This document shows positions 1 to 8,987 of a DNA stretch of 64,000 bases, one piece after another. How positions within the stretch are numbered: the stretch's first letter is position 1; the number at the start of each line of letters is the position of its first letter. The stretch covers positions 76,685-140,684 of the forward strand of contig JAXGIW010000005.1 in the NCBI GenBank assembly GCA_040770625.1, in the 5' to 3' direction. Made by a program: the position numbers and the translations under genes. The notes below the pieces were generated by a model. It was not told the origin of the DNA. It saw only the letters and a program-made list of their open reading frames with translations, and did no database searches. This stretch comes from 58-81 sp012729145. Lineage in GTDB: Bacteria; Synergistota; Synergistia; Synergistales; Thermovirgaceae.

Positions 1-921
1 CTGACCGGGAAAGAGATGATCCTCCCCATGAACACCGGGGCGGAGGCCGTCGAGACCGCCATAAAAACGATGAGGAAGTGGGGTTACCTTGTCAAGGGAG
101 TTGAGAAGGACAAGGCCGAGATAATAGTCTTCGTGGACAACTTCCACGGCCGTACCGTGACCATAGTATCCTTTTCCGTCGATCCCGTAGCCAGGGACAA
201 CTACGGTCCCTATACCCCCGGCTTCGTAGTCGTCCCCTACGACGACCTGGATGCCGTCAAGAAAGCGGTTAACAGCAACACCGTCGGGATACTCGTGGAA
301 CCCATACAGGGCGAAGCCGGGGTCGCAGTACCAAGCGAGGGTTTCCTCAAGGGTCTTGAGAAGATCGCCCGTGAGAACAACGTCCTTCTGGCCATGGACG
401 AGATCCAGACCGGTTTCTGCAGAACCGGGAAGACTTTTGCCTTCCAGCACGAGGGGGTTGACCCGGATATCATAATCATGGGCAAGGCCCTTGGTGGGGG
501 CGTCTTTCCCGTATCCGCCATAGCCGCCGACAAGGATGTGCTGGGTGTCTTCGAGCCGGGAAGCCACGGTTCGACCTTCGGGGGCAACCCCCTTGCCTGC
601 GCTGTCGCCATGGAGGCCATCGACGTTCTTGTTGATGAAAAGATGTCTGAAAGAGCCGAAGAACTGGGAGCATACTTCATGGATGGGCTCAAGGCCATCA
701 AGTCGCCGAAGGTCAGGCATGTCAGGGGTAAGGGGCTGCTTATTGGCGTTGTCCTGGAAGAGTCGGCCGGAAAGGCCAGAAAGTATACGACAGCCCTGAA
801 AGAGAGGGGACTGCTCTGCAAGGAGACCCACGACTGGATCATTCGTTTCGCGCCTCCTCTGGTGATCACCAGAGAGGAGATCGACAGGGCGCTGGAGATC
901 ATCAGGGAGGTTCTGGGTTAA
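1..921 (+). CDS. rocD: Ornithine--oxo-acid aminotransferase, 5' end cut by the window
   Basis: PLP-dependent class III aminotransferase that moves the delta-amino group of ornithine to 2-oxoglutarate, giving glutamate semialdehyde and glutamate. The frame is open from base 1, so the N-terminus lies outside the window; 306 residues remain. Visible landmarks are the LPMNTGAEAVETA segment (PLP phosphate binding and entry to the large domain), NFHGRT, VEPIQGEAGV, the cofactor aspartate in AMDEIQTGFCRTG, and the PLP lysine in MGKALGGG. The C-terminus (RFAPPLVITREEID) is intact. The LPMNTG start of the preserved part fits ornithine aminotransferase better than acetylornithine or GABA aminotransferases. 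A terminator-like hairpin follows, so this is probably the last gene of its unit. Confidence 0.88.
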   Translation: MTGKEMILPMNTGAEAVETAIKTMRKWGYLVKGVEKDKAEIIVFVDNFHGRTVTIVSFSVDPVARDNYGPYTPGFVVVPYDDLDAVKKAVNSNTVGILVEPIQGEAGVAVPSEGFLKGLEKIARENNVLLAMDEIQTGFCRTGKTFAFQHEGVDPDIIIMGKALGGGVFPVSAIAADKDVLGVFEPGSHGSTFGGNPLACAVAMEAIDVLVDEKMSERAEELGAYFMDGLKAIKSPKVRHVRGKGLLIGVVLEESAGKARKYTTALKERGLLCKETHDWIIRFAPPLVITREEIDRALEIIREVLG

Positions 922-957
922 CAGCATTCGTTACCTTGAGCAAAAGTCAGGACAACA

Positions 958-992
958 GGAGGGGGAGGTCCCGAAAAGGGGGGCTCCCCCTT
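958..992 (+). terminator. Terminator-like hairpin after rocD
   Basis: Arms GGGGGAG (961-967) and CTCCCCC (984-990) pair perfectly and enclose an inner TCCC/GGGG pairing around an AAAA loop. Only a short TTAAT follows, so the U-tract is weak. It lies 40 bases after the rocD stop codon. The rest of the 224-base gap up to the next gene shows no gene. Confidence 0.55.
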
Positions 993-1145
993 AATGATAT
1001 TCAAGGTCAGTTTTGAGAAGGGCGAAAGAACCTTTTTTGTGTCCCCGGGTTTTCAATAGATCAGGTTGACCTGGTCCCTCGTATGCAATAAGTTGGTCCG
1101 AAAGAGCCTCAAAGGTGAGGTCCTTATGATCGGGAGGTGCTTCGG

Positions 1146-1925
1146 ATGGAGTATGAAAGGCTGATAGTAGAGAGGGGCAAGGACCATGTGACCAGGGTCA
1201 CCCTTAACAGGCCCGACAAGATGAACGCCTTTGACAGCATTCTGGCCGAGGAGCTACATGCCGCTTTCATGGAACTGGACTCATGCGAAAGTACCAGGGT
1301 GATACTGTTGAAGGGAGCCGGACGGAATTTCTGTGCCGGCATCGATGTTTCCGAGATCTCCGGAAAGAGTGCAATTGAGTACCGCCGGTGGGTGGAAAAG
1401 ATGGAAAGGCCTCTTTTCTGTATATCCAGAATGCAAAAACCCGTTATATGCCAGGTGCAAGGCGTAGCTGCCGCAAACGGACTGGGTCTTGCGGCGTCGT
1501 CAGATCTTGTCATTGCTTCCGAGGATGCCAGAATGGGCCTGACCGCGATAAACCTGGGTCTTAACTGTGTTGGACCGGTACTGCCAGTTCTCCGTTGCGT
1601 GGGCCGCAAGCGAGCCCTGGAATTTCTCCTCTCAGGAGCACTGGTGAAGGCACCCGAGGCCATGGCTATGGGCCTCGTCAACAGGGTCGTGCCAGGCGAG
1701 AACCTCGAGGAGGAAGCCAGGAAATGGGCCGCCGGTTTTGCTTCAAAAAGCCCTCTGGCCCTTCAGTTGGCCAAAAGCTCCTTCTACACCGCCGAGGACA
1801 TGGAGTACGAAAAACAGTTCGCCTTCATGAACGAGGCCTTTGCCAGGCTGTGTACCTCAAAGGACGCCCACGAGGGAGTATCGGCGTTCTTCGAGAAGAG
1901 GGAACCCCAATGGGAGGGTCAGTAG
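1146..1925 (+). CDS. Enoyl-CoA hydratase/isomerase (crotonase) family protein
   Basis: Crotonase-fold protein of 259 residues, the usual length. The oxyanion-hole segment AGRNFCAGIDVSEIS and the segment VICQVQGVAAANGLGLAASSD are clear. Both glutamates that catalyse hydration in classical enoyl-CoA hydratases appear replaced: by alignment from memory the GGGCEL position reads GLGL (Gly for Glu) and the second reads LTAINLG (Ala for Glu). The protein may therefore be an isomerase, hydrolase or other acyl-CoA enzyme and not a hydratase. The start is the ATG at 1146, eight bases after GGGAGGTG at 1132-1139 begins to end; an in-frame GTG at 1137 lies inside that ribosome site. No fatty-acid oxidation genes lie next to it. 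Confidence 0.8.
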   Translation: MEYERLIVERGKDHVTRVTLNRPDKMNAFDSILAEELHAAFMELDSCESTRVILLKGAGRNFCAGIDVSEISGKSAIEYRRWVEKMERPLFCISRMQKPVICQVQGVAAANGLGLAASSDLVIASEDARMGLTAINLGLNCVGPVLPVLRCVGRKRALEFLLSGALVKAPEAMAMGLVNRVVPGENLEEEARKWAAGFASKSPLALQLAKSSFYTAEDMEYEKQFAFMNEAFARLCTSKDAHEGVSAFFEKREPQWEGQ

Positions 1926-2016
1926 AACAGGACGACCCCTCGGCTGGATAAAGGACTTCCGCCATGATCCATAGAGAGGGATCGGTCAGCTTCGTCATTG
2001 TGCCCAAGTAGAGACC

Positions 2017-2040
2017 AGGGGCTGTTGTTCCCGCTATAAT
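2017..2040 (+). promoter_or_regulatory. Possible promoter of the dCMP deaminase gene (-10 only)
   Basis: A perfect TATAAT at 2035-2040 lies 27 bases before the start codon of the deaminase gene. The sequence 17-18 bases upstream (GAGACC) matches only part of the -35 consensus, so the call rests on the -10 element and its position. Confidence 0.35.
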
Positions 2041-2066
2041 AGGTTTCGTCGTGGAGGTGCAAGGGA

Positions 2067-2546
2067 ATGGTGGACGATCGTCCGGGCTGGGATGAATACT
2101 TCATTTCCATAGCGTCAGTGGTCTCGACCAGGAGCACCTGCCTCAGGAGAAAGGTCGGAGCTGTCATTGTCAGGGACCGGCAGATAGTGAGCACCGGTTA
2201 CAACGGAGCCCCCAGAGGTGCCCCTCACTGCTCGGTGACGGGTTGTCTCAGGGAGAAGATGGGTATCCCTGCCGGTGAACGGCACGAGATATGCCGGGGT
2301 TCCCACGCCGAGATCAACGCCATTGCCCAGGCGGCAGCCATAGGGGCATCGACCTTGGGGAGCGTTATCTACTGCACCCACGAACCCTGTTCTTTCTGTA
2401 CCAAGGCCATAATCAATGCGGGGATCAGGAGGATAGTCTACGTAGATTCCTACCCCGATGCTATTGCGTCTATTCTCCGGGCAGAAGCAGGTGTAGATGC
2501 AGAGCGACTGCCGGGAACGCCGACCAAGGACCGTTCTGAGAGGTGA
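2067..2546 (+). CDS. Deoxycytidylate (dCMP) deaminase family protein
   Basis: Zinc-dependent deaminase of 159 residues that most likely converts dCMP to dUMP for thymidylate synthesis. The zinc and catalytic motif is HAEINAI, with the two zinc cysteines in EPCSFC about 28 residues on. The N-terminal WDEYF start and the long insertion GCLREKMGIPAGERHEICRG before HAE are typical of the dCMP deaminase/ComEB group and not of tRNA adenosine deaminases. A GGAGGTGCAAGGGA ribosome site precedes the ATG. The next gene begins six bases after the stop, so the two are probably cotranscribed. Confidence 0.87.
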   Translation: MVDDRPGWDEYFISIASVVSTRSTCLRRKVGAVIVRDRQIVSTGYNGAPRGAPHCSVTGCLREKMGIPAGERHEICRGSHAEINAIAQAAAIGASTLGSVIYCTHEPCSFCTKAIINAGIRRIVYVDSYPDAIASILRAEAGVDAERLPGTPTKDRSER

Positions 2547-2552
2547 TCTGGA

Positions 2553-5183
2553 TTGGCAATCGAGATATCGGGGAGAAAGAAGAGCGGCCCAGGGGTCCTG
2601 CTTGAAGATCTCATAGGGCTTGATCCGATCAAGAGAGAGCTGCGCAAGATCGAGGCCATCCTGTGGCTGAACCAGCACCGCAGGAGCGGGGATCTCAGCG
2701 AACTCAGGCTCCAGTCTTTTCACTTCTGCTTCAGGGGTAATCCGGGGACGGGAAAGACGACGGTAGCAAGGCTTATTGGAGATATCTTTCACAGGTACGG
2801 GATCCTGCGGGTAGGAGATGTTGTTGAAGTCGACAGGGCCAAGCTTATCGGACCTACTCCCGGTGAGGCGGAGATCAAGGCCGGAAAGGCCATCAGGAGT
2901 GCGCTGGACGGTGTTCTCTTCGTGGACGAGGCCTATACGCTCCTTGGATCAGGGGGCAGCTCCGACCCTGGCATGAGGGCCCTGGAAGTTATCCTCAAGG
3001 GGATGGAGGACTATCGGGATGTCCTGATAGTTATCTTCGCGGGGTACCCCTCGGAGATGGACGCTCTTTTCGAGGCCGTGACCGGATTGAAGAGCAGGGT
3101 CCCGTTCCACCTTGATTTTCCCGATTACTCACCGAGAGAGCTTCTCGACATCATGTTGTTCATGGCGGCCTCCGAGAATCTTGAACTTTCCGATGAAGCG
3201 GCCGGGAAGTTCCTTCTTATGATGGAGGGACGGGTAGGTCTTCGAGATTTCAGCAACGCCAGAGAGGTCAGGAACCTCCTCGATCAGGCCAAGGGAAAAC
3301 TTTCCAGGCGTCTGCAGACCCGGAGGAAGGTCTCCCGATGGGACATGAGGGTGATCACTGCTGTGGATCTTGAGCAGGATGTTCCAAAACTGGCATCCTC
3401 TCTGGAGGCTGCCCGAAAGGAGATGTTCAGGGCTCCATCGAACCCGGAGACCAGATCTTTCTTTGCCTCGGAGTGCGTCAAGGCGGGTATGTGGTCCGAT
3501 GCCGCAGCGGCGCTTGAGACGGTGGAGGGGAAGATCTCGCCCGAATACAGGGCCCTGTTGGGGAGAGCCCTTTACACTACAGGAGAGAGGAAAAGGTCCT
3601 GGGATGTCTTCTCTTCGATGGGTGAATCGTCATACGGCTCCTTCTACAGGGGGCTTTCCGCCCTTTGGGCGGGGGATCTCCCTATGGCGACAACGATGCT
3701 GGACCTGGCATCATCGATGGACCCGGATTCGCCCGACGTTCTTCTGGCAAGATCGGCAGCGAGGTTCTTCACCGGTGACTTCCATGGTGCCGCGGAGTCC
3801 TTCATGGCGGGGGTGGAGTTAACAGGAGAGAAGCTGCCCCCGGCGGTACTCAGGGATCTCCCCTGGGAGCAGCTCAAGTGGCCCCAGAGTTCTCAGGCCC
3901 TCAAGAGTGCTCTCTTTTTCGCCTACGGTTACCCCGACCGGTCGAGACTTCTCTTCGCCGAAGCCATGATCGAAACCGGTGAGAAGGAAGCCCTGGGTCC
4001 AGCGGAAGATGTCGTTATGACCTCCATTGACCGTATACCCGACGAGCCGGGGGCACACCGTCTCATGTCAATGATCCACGAGGCGTCGGGCAGGATAAGC
4101 GACGCGGCAGCCTCCCTGGATATTGCTCTGGAGCTTGAGCCGAGAAATACCGAAGACTGGCGAAGGCTTGCAGATCTGCTCGAACAGCTGGGGCAGTCGG
4201 AGAGGGCAGTGGAGATCTTCCGGGACATCCTCGAGGAGGACCCCACGGGAGGAGCAGGAATAAGGCTGGCCCTGACCGCAGAGGCCAAAGGTGACCTCAG
4301 GGATGCAGAGGACCTCTACCGAAAGGCCTGGGAAGCAGGAGTTTGCGGAGAGGAACGTTCACTTTGCGCAAGGAAGCTTGGCATCTTCTCGGCGTCTTCA
4401 GGCCGTTCCGGTGAGGCTCTCAGGTTTTTTGGCGAGGCCGGAAGCCTGGCAGGAGATCCAGCGGCCTCCTTCTGGCTGGCCAGGTCTCTGATCGAGGACG
4501 AAAAGTGGCAGGAGGCCGAGGGCCTACTTATGACACCCTTCGATGACCATGAGTTGGAGATACCCCGTTTATACTGGCTGGGACGTCTCTTCATCGCGAG
4601 AAAAGACCTGTTCAGCGCCAGAAACCTTGAGTGGAAGGACATGTCAAGCCCTTATATTCGCCTCGTCAGGGGTGTTGTGGAGGCGCTTTCAGGGAACCAC
4701 CAGGCAACAGAGACCCTTTCTGGCCTGCCCGCCCAGGGCATGGGCGGGGATGCCCAAGCCATGCTGTGTTCGGCCAGGGCCTCTATCAGGGATTGGGAAG
4801 AGGCCAGAAGGATGGGGCGAATGGCACTTAACAGCGAGAACGGTCCCTTCATGTGGGAGAGACAGGCAAGAAGGTCCCGTGAAGAGGCCGGGTACATGGC
4901 TTCCATAGCAGAGGCTCATCTTGGAGATTGGTCCGCGGCACGGGATGGCTTCAGGAGAAGCGCCTCCAACCTCAGGCACCCCGGGCCGGTCTTTGCCCTG
5001 GGGGTTTCGCTGGTAGCCCTTGGCAAGATAGATGAGGCAAAGGTCATACAGGGTCAGTTGAGATCCTCTTCGGTAAACCTGTCCAAAAAACTGGAGGAAC
5101 TGATCGTCCAGAACAGCGGCATAAGGAAGATGCTGGCCGATCCGGTCGATCCAGGGCTTCTTGACCTATACGCGATCATCTGA
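2553..5183 (+). CDS. CbbX-type AAA+ ATPase fused to a long TPR region
   Basis: Large protein of 876 residues. Residues about 15-260 form a CbbX/SpoVK-type AAA+ module: Walker A GNPGTGKT at 62-69 and Walker B VLFVDEAYTLLG with D125 and E126. The remaining 600 residues are helical and repetitive, with tetratricopeptide-like repeats such as AHRLMSMIHEASGRISDAA and WRRLADLLEQLGQSERAVE. AAA+ proteins of this group remodel protein complexes; the TPR part presumably recruits the client, which is unknown here. No Rubisco or sporulation genes are near. The start is a TTG at 2553, seven bases after a GAGAGGTGA ribosome site that overlaps the stop of the deaminase gene. Confidence 0.8.
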   Translation: MAIEISGRKKSGPGVLLEDLIGLDPIKRELRKIEAILWLNQHRRSGDLSELRLQSFHFCFRGNPGTGKTTVARLIGDIFHRYGILRVGDVVEVDRAKLIGPTPGEAEIKAGKAIRSALDGVLFVDEAYTLLGSGGSSDPGMRALEVILKGMEDYRDVLIVIFAGYPSEMDALFEAVTGLKSRVPFHLDFPDYSPRELLDIMLFMAASENLELSDEAAGKFLLMMEGRVGLRDFSNAREVRNLLDQAKGKLSRRLQTRRKVSRWDMRVITAVDLEQDVPKLASSLEAARKEMFRAPSNPETRSFFASECVKAGMWSDAAAALETVEGKISPEYRALLGRALYTTGERKRSWDVFSSMGESSYGSFYRGLSALWAGDLPMATTMLDLASSMDPDSPDVLLARSAARFFTGDFHGAAESFMAGVELTGEKLPPAVLRDLPWEQLKWPQSSQALKSALFFAYGYPDRSRLLFAEAMIETGEKEALGPAEDVVMTSIDRIPDEPGAHRLMSMIHEASGRISDAAASLDIALELEPRNTEDWRRLADLLEQLGQSERAVEIFRDILEEDPTGGAGIRLALTAEAKGDLRDAEDLYRKAWEAGVCGEERSLCARKLGIFSASSGRSGEALRFFGEAGSLAGDPAASFWLARSLIEDEKWQEAEGLLMTPFDDHELEIPRLYWLGRLFIARKDLFSARNLEWKDMSSPYIRLVRGVVEALSGNHQATETLSGLPAQGMGGDAQAMLCSARASIRDWEEARRMGRMALNSENGPFMWERQARRSREEAGYMASIAEAHLGDWSAARDGFRRSASNLRHPGPVFALGVSLVALGKIDEAKVIQGQLRSSSVNLSKKLEELIVQNSGIRKMLADPVDPGLLDLYAII

Positions 5184-5235
5184 TGTCCCAAGGGATCGAT
5201 GGTAACAATGATGATAAAAAGGGAGGCCACAGCTC

Positions 5236-5817
5236 GTGAAACAGTTTGACAGAAATGATGCAATGGAAATTCTTCAGGAGCACAACAGTGAGATCAGCCA
5301 CATCCGCCACGCCCTTGCCGTTGAATCTGCCATGAGGTTTTTCGCCAGGCTCAACGGAGAGAACGAGGAGGAGTGGGGGCTCGCCGGGCTTGTGCACGAC
5401 ATAGACTGGGAGACCACCAACAACGATCCGTCCAGGCACACGCACCTTGGCGCTTCCTGGCTGAGGGATGCCGGGTATCCTGACAGTATCGTGAGGGCTG
5501 TGCTGGCCCATGGCTGGGGGATCTGCTCCGACGTGGAGCCTGTCTCTCTCATGGAGAAGTATCTGTTTGCCATAGATGAATTGACCGGTTTCGTCACTGC
5601 CGTTGCCCTGGTAAGGCCTGGAAGGTCTTTGCAGGACCTGACGGTCAAGTCTGTAAAGAAGAAATGGAAGGACAAGGCCTTCGCCAGGGGGGTTGACAGG
5701 GATGTCATCGAAAAGGGTACGGCCATGCTGGAAAAACCCCTGGAGGAACTGATAGAGGGCGTTATCGAAGCCCTGAGACCTGTTGAAAAGGAGATAGGCC
5801 TGGGCGAGGAAGCCTAA
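5236..5817 (+). CDS. HD-domain hydrolase
   Basis: Protein of 193 residues with an HD metal-dependent phosphohydrolase core: a histidine in NSEISHIRHALAVE, the HD pair in LVHDIDWE, and a later histidine in VLAHGW. The layout is that of small stand-alone HD proteins often annotated as HDIG-type hydrolases. The substrate cannot be told from the sequence. The GTG start follows GGGAGG at 5220-5226. It lies about 50 bases after the AAA+/TPR gene and converges on the next gene, with the two stop codons overlapping by four bases. Confidence 0.75.
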   Translation: MKQFDRNDAMEILQEHNSEISHIRHALAVESAMRFFARLNGENEEEWGLAGLVHDIDWETTNNDPSRHTHLGASWLRDAGYPDSIVRAVLAHGWGICSDVEPVSLMEKYLFAIDELTGFVTAVALVRPGRSLQDLTVKSVKKKWKDKAFARGVDRDVIEKGTAMLEKPLEELIEGVIEALRPVEKEIGLGEEA

Positions 5818-6284
5818 TCGGACAACTCGGAATCCAGCAATTGCCATTGGGGTTTGCCATCATCCTCCTGGAACCGGAGGAGCATATAGCCTCCCATGTG
5901 TCCGTCCTCTACCCAGGCGATGCACCACCTGGGCCCGATGAACCATACCCCTGAGGGGTCATATATCTTCATAGTCCCGCCGTGGATCCCCTCCCAGGGG
6001 ATCAGGTCCCTCCTTGAGACGAGGCTTTCCACCAACCAGGACCTCGGGTCGGGGATCTTCCTTTTCCTGAGATCATCCCAATCCGGTTGGGGGAAGCCTT
6101 CGGGCAGGCTTTCCGAGGGCATCTCCTCCCTGATCCTGTGGATCTCCCCGGTGGCTTGCAGCAGTTCTTCCCGGAGTACCCTGTTCTGTTCGCTGACTTC
6201 AAGGTATCTCATGAAGATCACACCTGAAACCCCCATCAGCAAGATCATCAGCAGCGCAAGAAGGACGGGGACCTTTTCTTTCAT
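5814..6284 (-). CDS. Unknown protein with N-terminal membrane anchor and coiled coil
   Basis: I do not recognise this 156-residue protein. Residues 5-26 form one membrane segment, residues about 30-58 (EVSEQNRVLREELLQATGEI) look like a short coiled coil, and the rest is soluble with several tryptophans (WIGPRW-like and WVEDGH stretches). The topology suggests a single-pass protein with its C-terminal part outside the cytoplasm. The start is the ATG at 6284 because GGGAGGGC stands seven bases upstream; an in-frame upstream start lacks a ribosome site. It is divergent from the OPT transporter gene across about 100 AT-rich bases that must hold both promoters. Confidence 0.6.
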   Translation of the reverse strand: MKEKVPVLLALLMILLMGVSGVIFMRYLEVSEQNRVLREELLQATGEIHRIREEMPSESLPEGFPQPDWDDLRKRKIPDPRSWLVESLVSRRDLIPWEGIHGGTMKIYDPSGVWFIGPRWCIAWVEDGHMGGYMLLRFQEDDGKPQWQLLDSELSD

Positions 6285-6387
6285 AGCCTTGCCCTCCCAG
6301 ACCAAATCCTAGGGTATTTGTGGTATTGTCTCATATTAAGATACTCTAATAGTGTAACATCGAACTGTAAAGGAGAGAGGCCCCGGA

Positions 6388-7947
6388 ATGAAGAAACCTC
6401 TGACAGCTCCAGAATTGACGGTCCGTGCGATGGTCCTTGCCGTGGCAGGTTCCGTTCTGATAGCAGGAAGCAGCACATACGTAGCCCTCAGGATCGGAGC
6501 CCTTCCATGGCCTACTATCTTTGTCGCAGTGCTGTCCATGGCCGTTCTGAGACCTCTGGGTGCCTCCCTGAGGGAGATCAACGTGGCCCATACCGGCATG
6601 TCAGCGGGAGGACTGGTGGCTGGGGGGCTGGCCTTCACGCTGCCGGGGGTCTGGATGTCCGACCCGGGATCTAACCTGGGTGTCGGTAACGCGGTCGTGG
6701 TCGCCCTGGTGGGAACAGTTCTGGGGGTAGCCTTTACAGGTCTTTTGAGAAGGCATTTCGTTCAGGATCTGGACCTGCCCTTCCCGATGGGAGTAGCTGC
6801 GGCGAGAACCCTTCAGGCGGGGGACAGGGGTGGAAGAAAAGCGGGGATCCTCTTCGCATCATGCGGGTTTTCGGGGATCCTGACCTGGCTTCGTGACGCC
6901 TCAGGCATTATACCGCCAATTCTGGGGAGAGGTCCGCTTTTCAGCGTCTGGGTATCGCCCATGGCCCTTGGAATAGGGTTCATCATTGGCCCACTCTACA
7001 TGGGCTCCTGGGCCCTGGGGGCGGTGGCGGCCCACTGGTTTCTTGTCCCCATAGGTCTCTCCTCGGGCTTTTTCCCCGACGGGGCCACCGCCGAAGCTTT
7101 CAGGGGGAGCCTCGGGATCGGGGTCATCGTGGGTGCGGGAGTGGCAGTTCTGTTCAGGGGGGCTGCAAGGTCCTTTTTCCAGAGTCTCTCTTCTTCCCGG
7201 GAGAACTTGAGGATGGTGGCGATGGTGGCTGCTGTCTCGGCACTTGTGTTGACCTTTGGAGCGGGTATTCCGCTTGTCCCCTCACTGTTAGCGACGGCAG
7301 GCGTCTGGGTAACCGTAGTCATGGCTGCCACCATAACGGGCCAGACGGGTATCGACCCCATGGAGATCTTCGGGATCCTGGTGCTTCTGGCAATTAGAAC
7401 TTTCTGGCATATAGGAGGCCAGGAGGCCTTTCTGGTGACAGCTGTCGTTGCGGTAGCCACAGGGTTGGCGGGAGATGCCATGCAGGATTTCAGGGCCGGT
7501 TCGATCCTTGGAACGGATCCGCGGGCACAACTTGCCAGTGAAGCCGCCGGGGGAATTGCAGGGGCGATAGCCGCAACCCTCACGGTCTTTCTGCTAAGGG
7601 AGGCTTTTGGCGCCATGGGTCCTGGAACGGACCTGACCGCTCCCCAGGCATTCGCCGTCAAGAGCATGATCGACGGTCTCCCCGACAGAGGAGCTTTCCT
7701 GGCAGGGCTGGCCGGCGGATCGATCCTGTCCCTGATGGGAGTTCCCTGCATGACGGTGGGGATAGGGATATATCTTCCCGTTGCCATATCCCTTGCGGCA
7801 GGTGCAGGGGGGCTCTTCAGGGCATTGTCTGACAGATTCTTCCCCCGCGGAGAAGAAGGTTTGGCCCTCGTGGCCTCGGGTTTTCTCGGAGGAGAGGGTA
7901 TTGCGGGGGTACTTTTTGCTATCTGGAAGGTCCTTACCTTGGGATGA
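6388..7947 (+). CDS. OPT-family oligopeptide transporter
   Basis: Integral membrane protein of 519 residues with many hydrophobic segments across its length. The OPT signature near the N-terminus is clear (SSTYVALRIGALPWPTIF and EINVAHTGMSAGGLVAGGL), as is the repeat near the C-terminus (GLPDRGAFLAGLAGGS). OPT proteins take up oligopeptides or metal-chelate compounds by proton symport across the cytoplasmic membrane. The next gene, 13 bases on, is a peptidase, so peptide uptake is the likely role. An AGGAGAG ribosome site precedes the ATG. Confidence 0.85.
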   Translation: MKKPLTAPELTVRAMVLAVAGSVLIAGSSTYVALRIGALPWPTIFVAVLSMAVLRPLGASLREINVAHTGMSAGGLVAGGLAFTLPGVWMSDPGSNLGVGNAVVVALVGTVLGVAFTGLLRRHFVQDLDLPFPMGVAAARTLQAGDRGGRKAGILFASCGFSGILTWLRDASGIIPPILGRGPLFSVWVSPMALGIGFIIGPLYMGSWALGAVAAHWFLVPIGLSSGFFPDGATAEAFRGSLGIGVIVGAGVAVLFRGAARSFFQSLSSSRENLRMVAMVAAVSALVLTFGAGIPLVPSLLATAGVWVTVVMAATITGQTGIDPMEIFGILVLLAIRTFWHIGGQEAFLVTAVVAVATGLAGDAMQDFRAGSILGTDPRAQLASEAAGGIAGAIAATLTVFLLREAFGAMGPGTDLTAPQAFAVKSMIDGLPDRGAFLAGLAGGSILSLMGVPCMTVGIGIYLPVAISLAAGAGGLFRALSDRFFPRGEEGLALVASGFLGGEGIAGVLFAIWKVLTLG

Positions 7948-7960
7948 GAGGTGATAGAAA

Positions 7961-8881
7961 ATGTGGCGGATAGGGCATGCCCAGGATCATGAGAAGGGGA
8001 CCGGGTGCACTGTCCTGGTCTTCCCCGAAGGTGCCACCGCCTCCTGCGACATAAGAGGAGGCGCGCCAGGAACAAGGGAGACAGCCCTGTTGGGACCTGA
8101 GTGCACTGTTGAAAGGATCAACGCCCTGGTGCTTTCGGGGGGGAGCGCCAGGGGGCTTTCTGCAGCCGACGGGGTCATGCGATACTGCGAGGAGAGAGGG
8201 TGGGGTTTCGATTCGGGGTTCGGGGTTATACCCATTGTTCCCGCCGCCTGTCTTTTCGATCTTTCCTGCGGGGGATCCTCGGCGTGGCCAGACCCTTCCA
8301 TGGGAATGGAGGCCTGTCTCGAGGCGCGTTCCATCCAGGAGTCCCCCATGGGTAACTGTGGAGCAGGTACTGGGGCCACCGTCGGCAAGTACTCCGGCAT
8401 TGAAAGGTCCATGAAATCGGGTTTGGGTTGGGCCAGGAAGGCGTCAGGGGAGCTGGAGGTGTTCGCTGTCGCTGTGGTGAATGCCTTCGGTGCCGTCAGG
8501 GATCTTTCGGGCGGTTTTATGGCCGGATCACTCGTAGAAGACAATATCATTGACCCCGGAACGATGTCGGGTTCGGGGGAGGTATGGAATGAATGGGGGA
8601 AAAGTACCACCCTCGCTGCCGTTGTGACCAACGCGAGACTGAGCAAAGCCGCCTGCAGGCGCATCGCCATTATGGGCCAGGCCGGTCTGGCCGGCGTCAT
8701 CTTCCCCTTCAACACCCCCTTTGACGGAGATACGGTCTTCTGTGCCTCAGTGGGTGAATGGGAATTCCCGACGGTCCTTGTTGGTTGGCTGGCCGCCTCA
8801 GCTCTTGAAGAGGCCGTCAGGAACGCGGTTCTCTACGCACGGTCGGCCTACGGATTCGTATCCTTTTCGGATCTGGGCTGA
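7961..8881 (+). CDS. P1-family (S58, DmpA-like) aminopeptidase
   Basis: Protein of 306 residues of the DmpA/L-aminopeptidase-D-esterase family, which mature by self-cleavage into two chains (Ntn-type). Landmarks are VLSGGSARGLSAADGVMRY, FGVIPIVPAACLFDL, and GNCGAGTGATVGK, where the threonine of GAGTGATVGK is the expected nucleophile. It probably releases N-terminal residues from short peptides in the cytoplasm. Placed directly behind the OPT transporter gene and likely in one transcript with it. Substrate preference (L-amino acyl, D-amino acyl or beta-peptide) cannot be told. Confidence 0.83.
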   Translation: MWRIGHAQDHEKGTGCTVLVFPEGATASCDIRGGAPGTRETALLGPECTVERINALVLSGGSARGLSAADGVMRYCEERGWGFDSGFGVIPIVPAACLFDLSCGGSSAWPDPSMGMEACLEARSIQESPMGNCGAGTGATVGKYSGIERSMKSGLGWARKASGELEVFAVAVVNAFGAVRDLSGGFMAGSLVEDNIIDPGTMSGSGEVWNEWGKSTTLAAVVTNARLSKAACRRIAIMGQAGLAGVIFPFNTPFDGDTVFCASVGEWEFPTVLVGWLAASALEEAVRNAVLYARSAYGFVSFSDLG

Positions 8882-8987
8882 GTTTCCCCTGCCCCTGGCA
8901 AATAGGTAAGGCTGCGGATACGTTCCGTCATTTTCTGAAGCATACTTGTGCAGTAAAACCCCGACAGGGGTCACGGAGGTGGGTCCA

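Noticed and set aside
1066..1100. TTGACC with an AT-rich element as promoter of the enoyl-CoA hydratase-family gene
   Set aside because: The -10 candidates at the right distance match poorly, so it was not listed.
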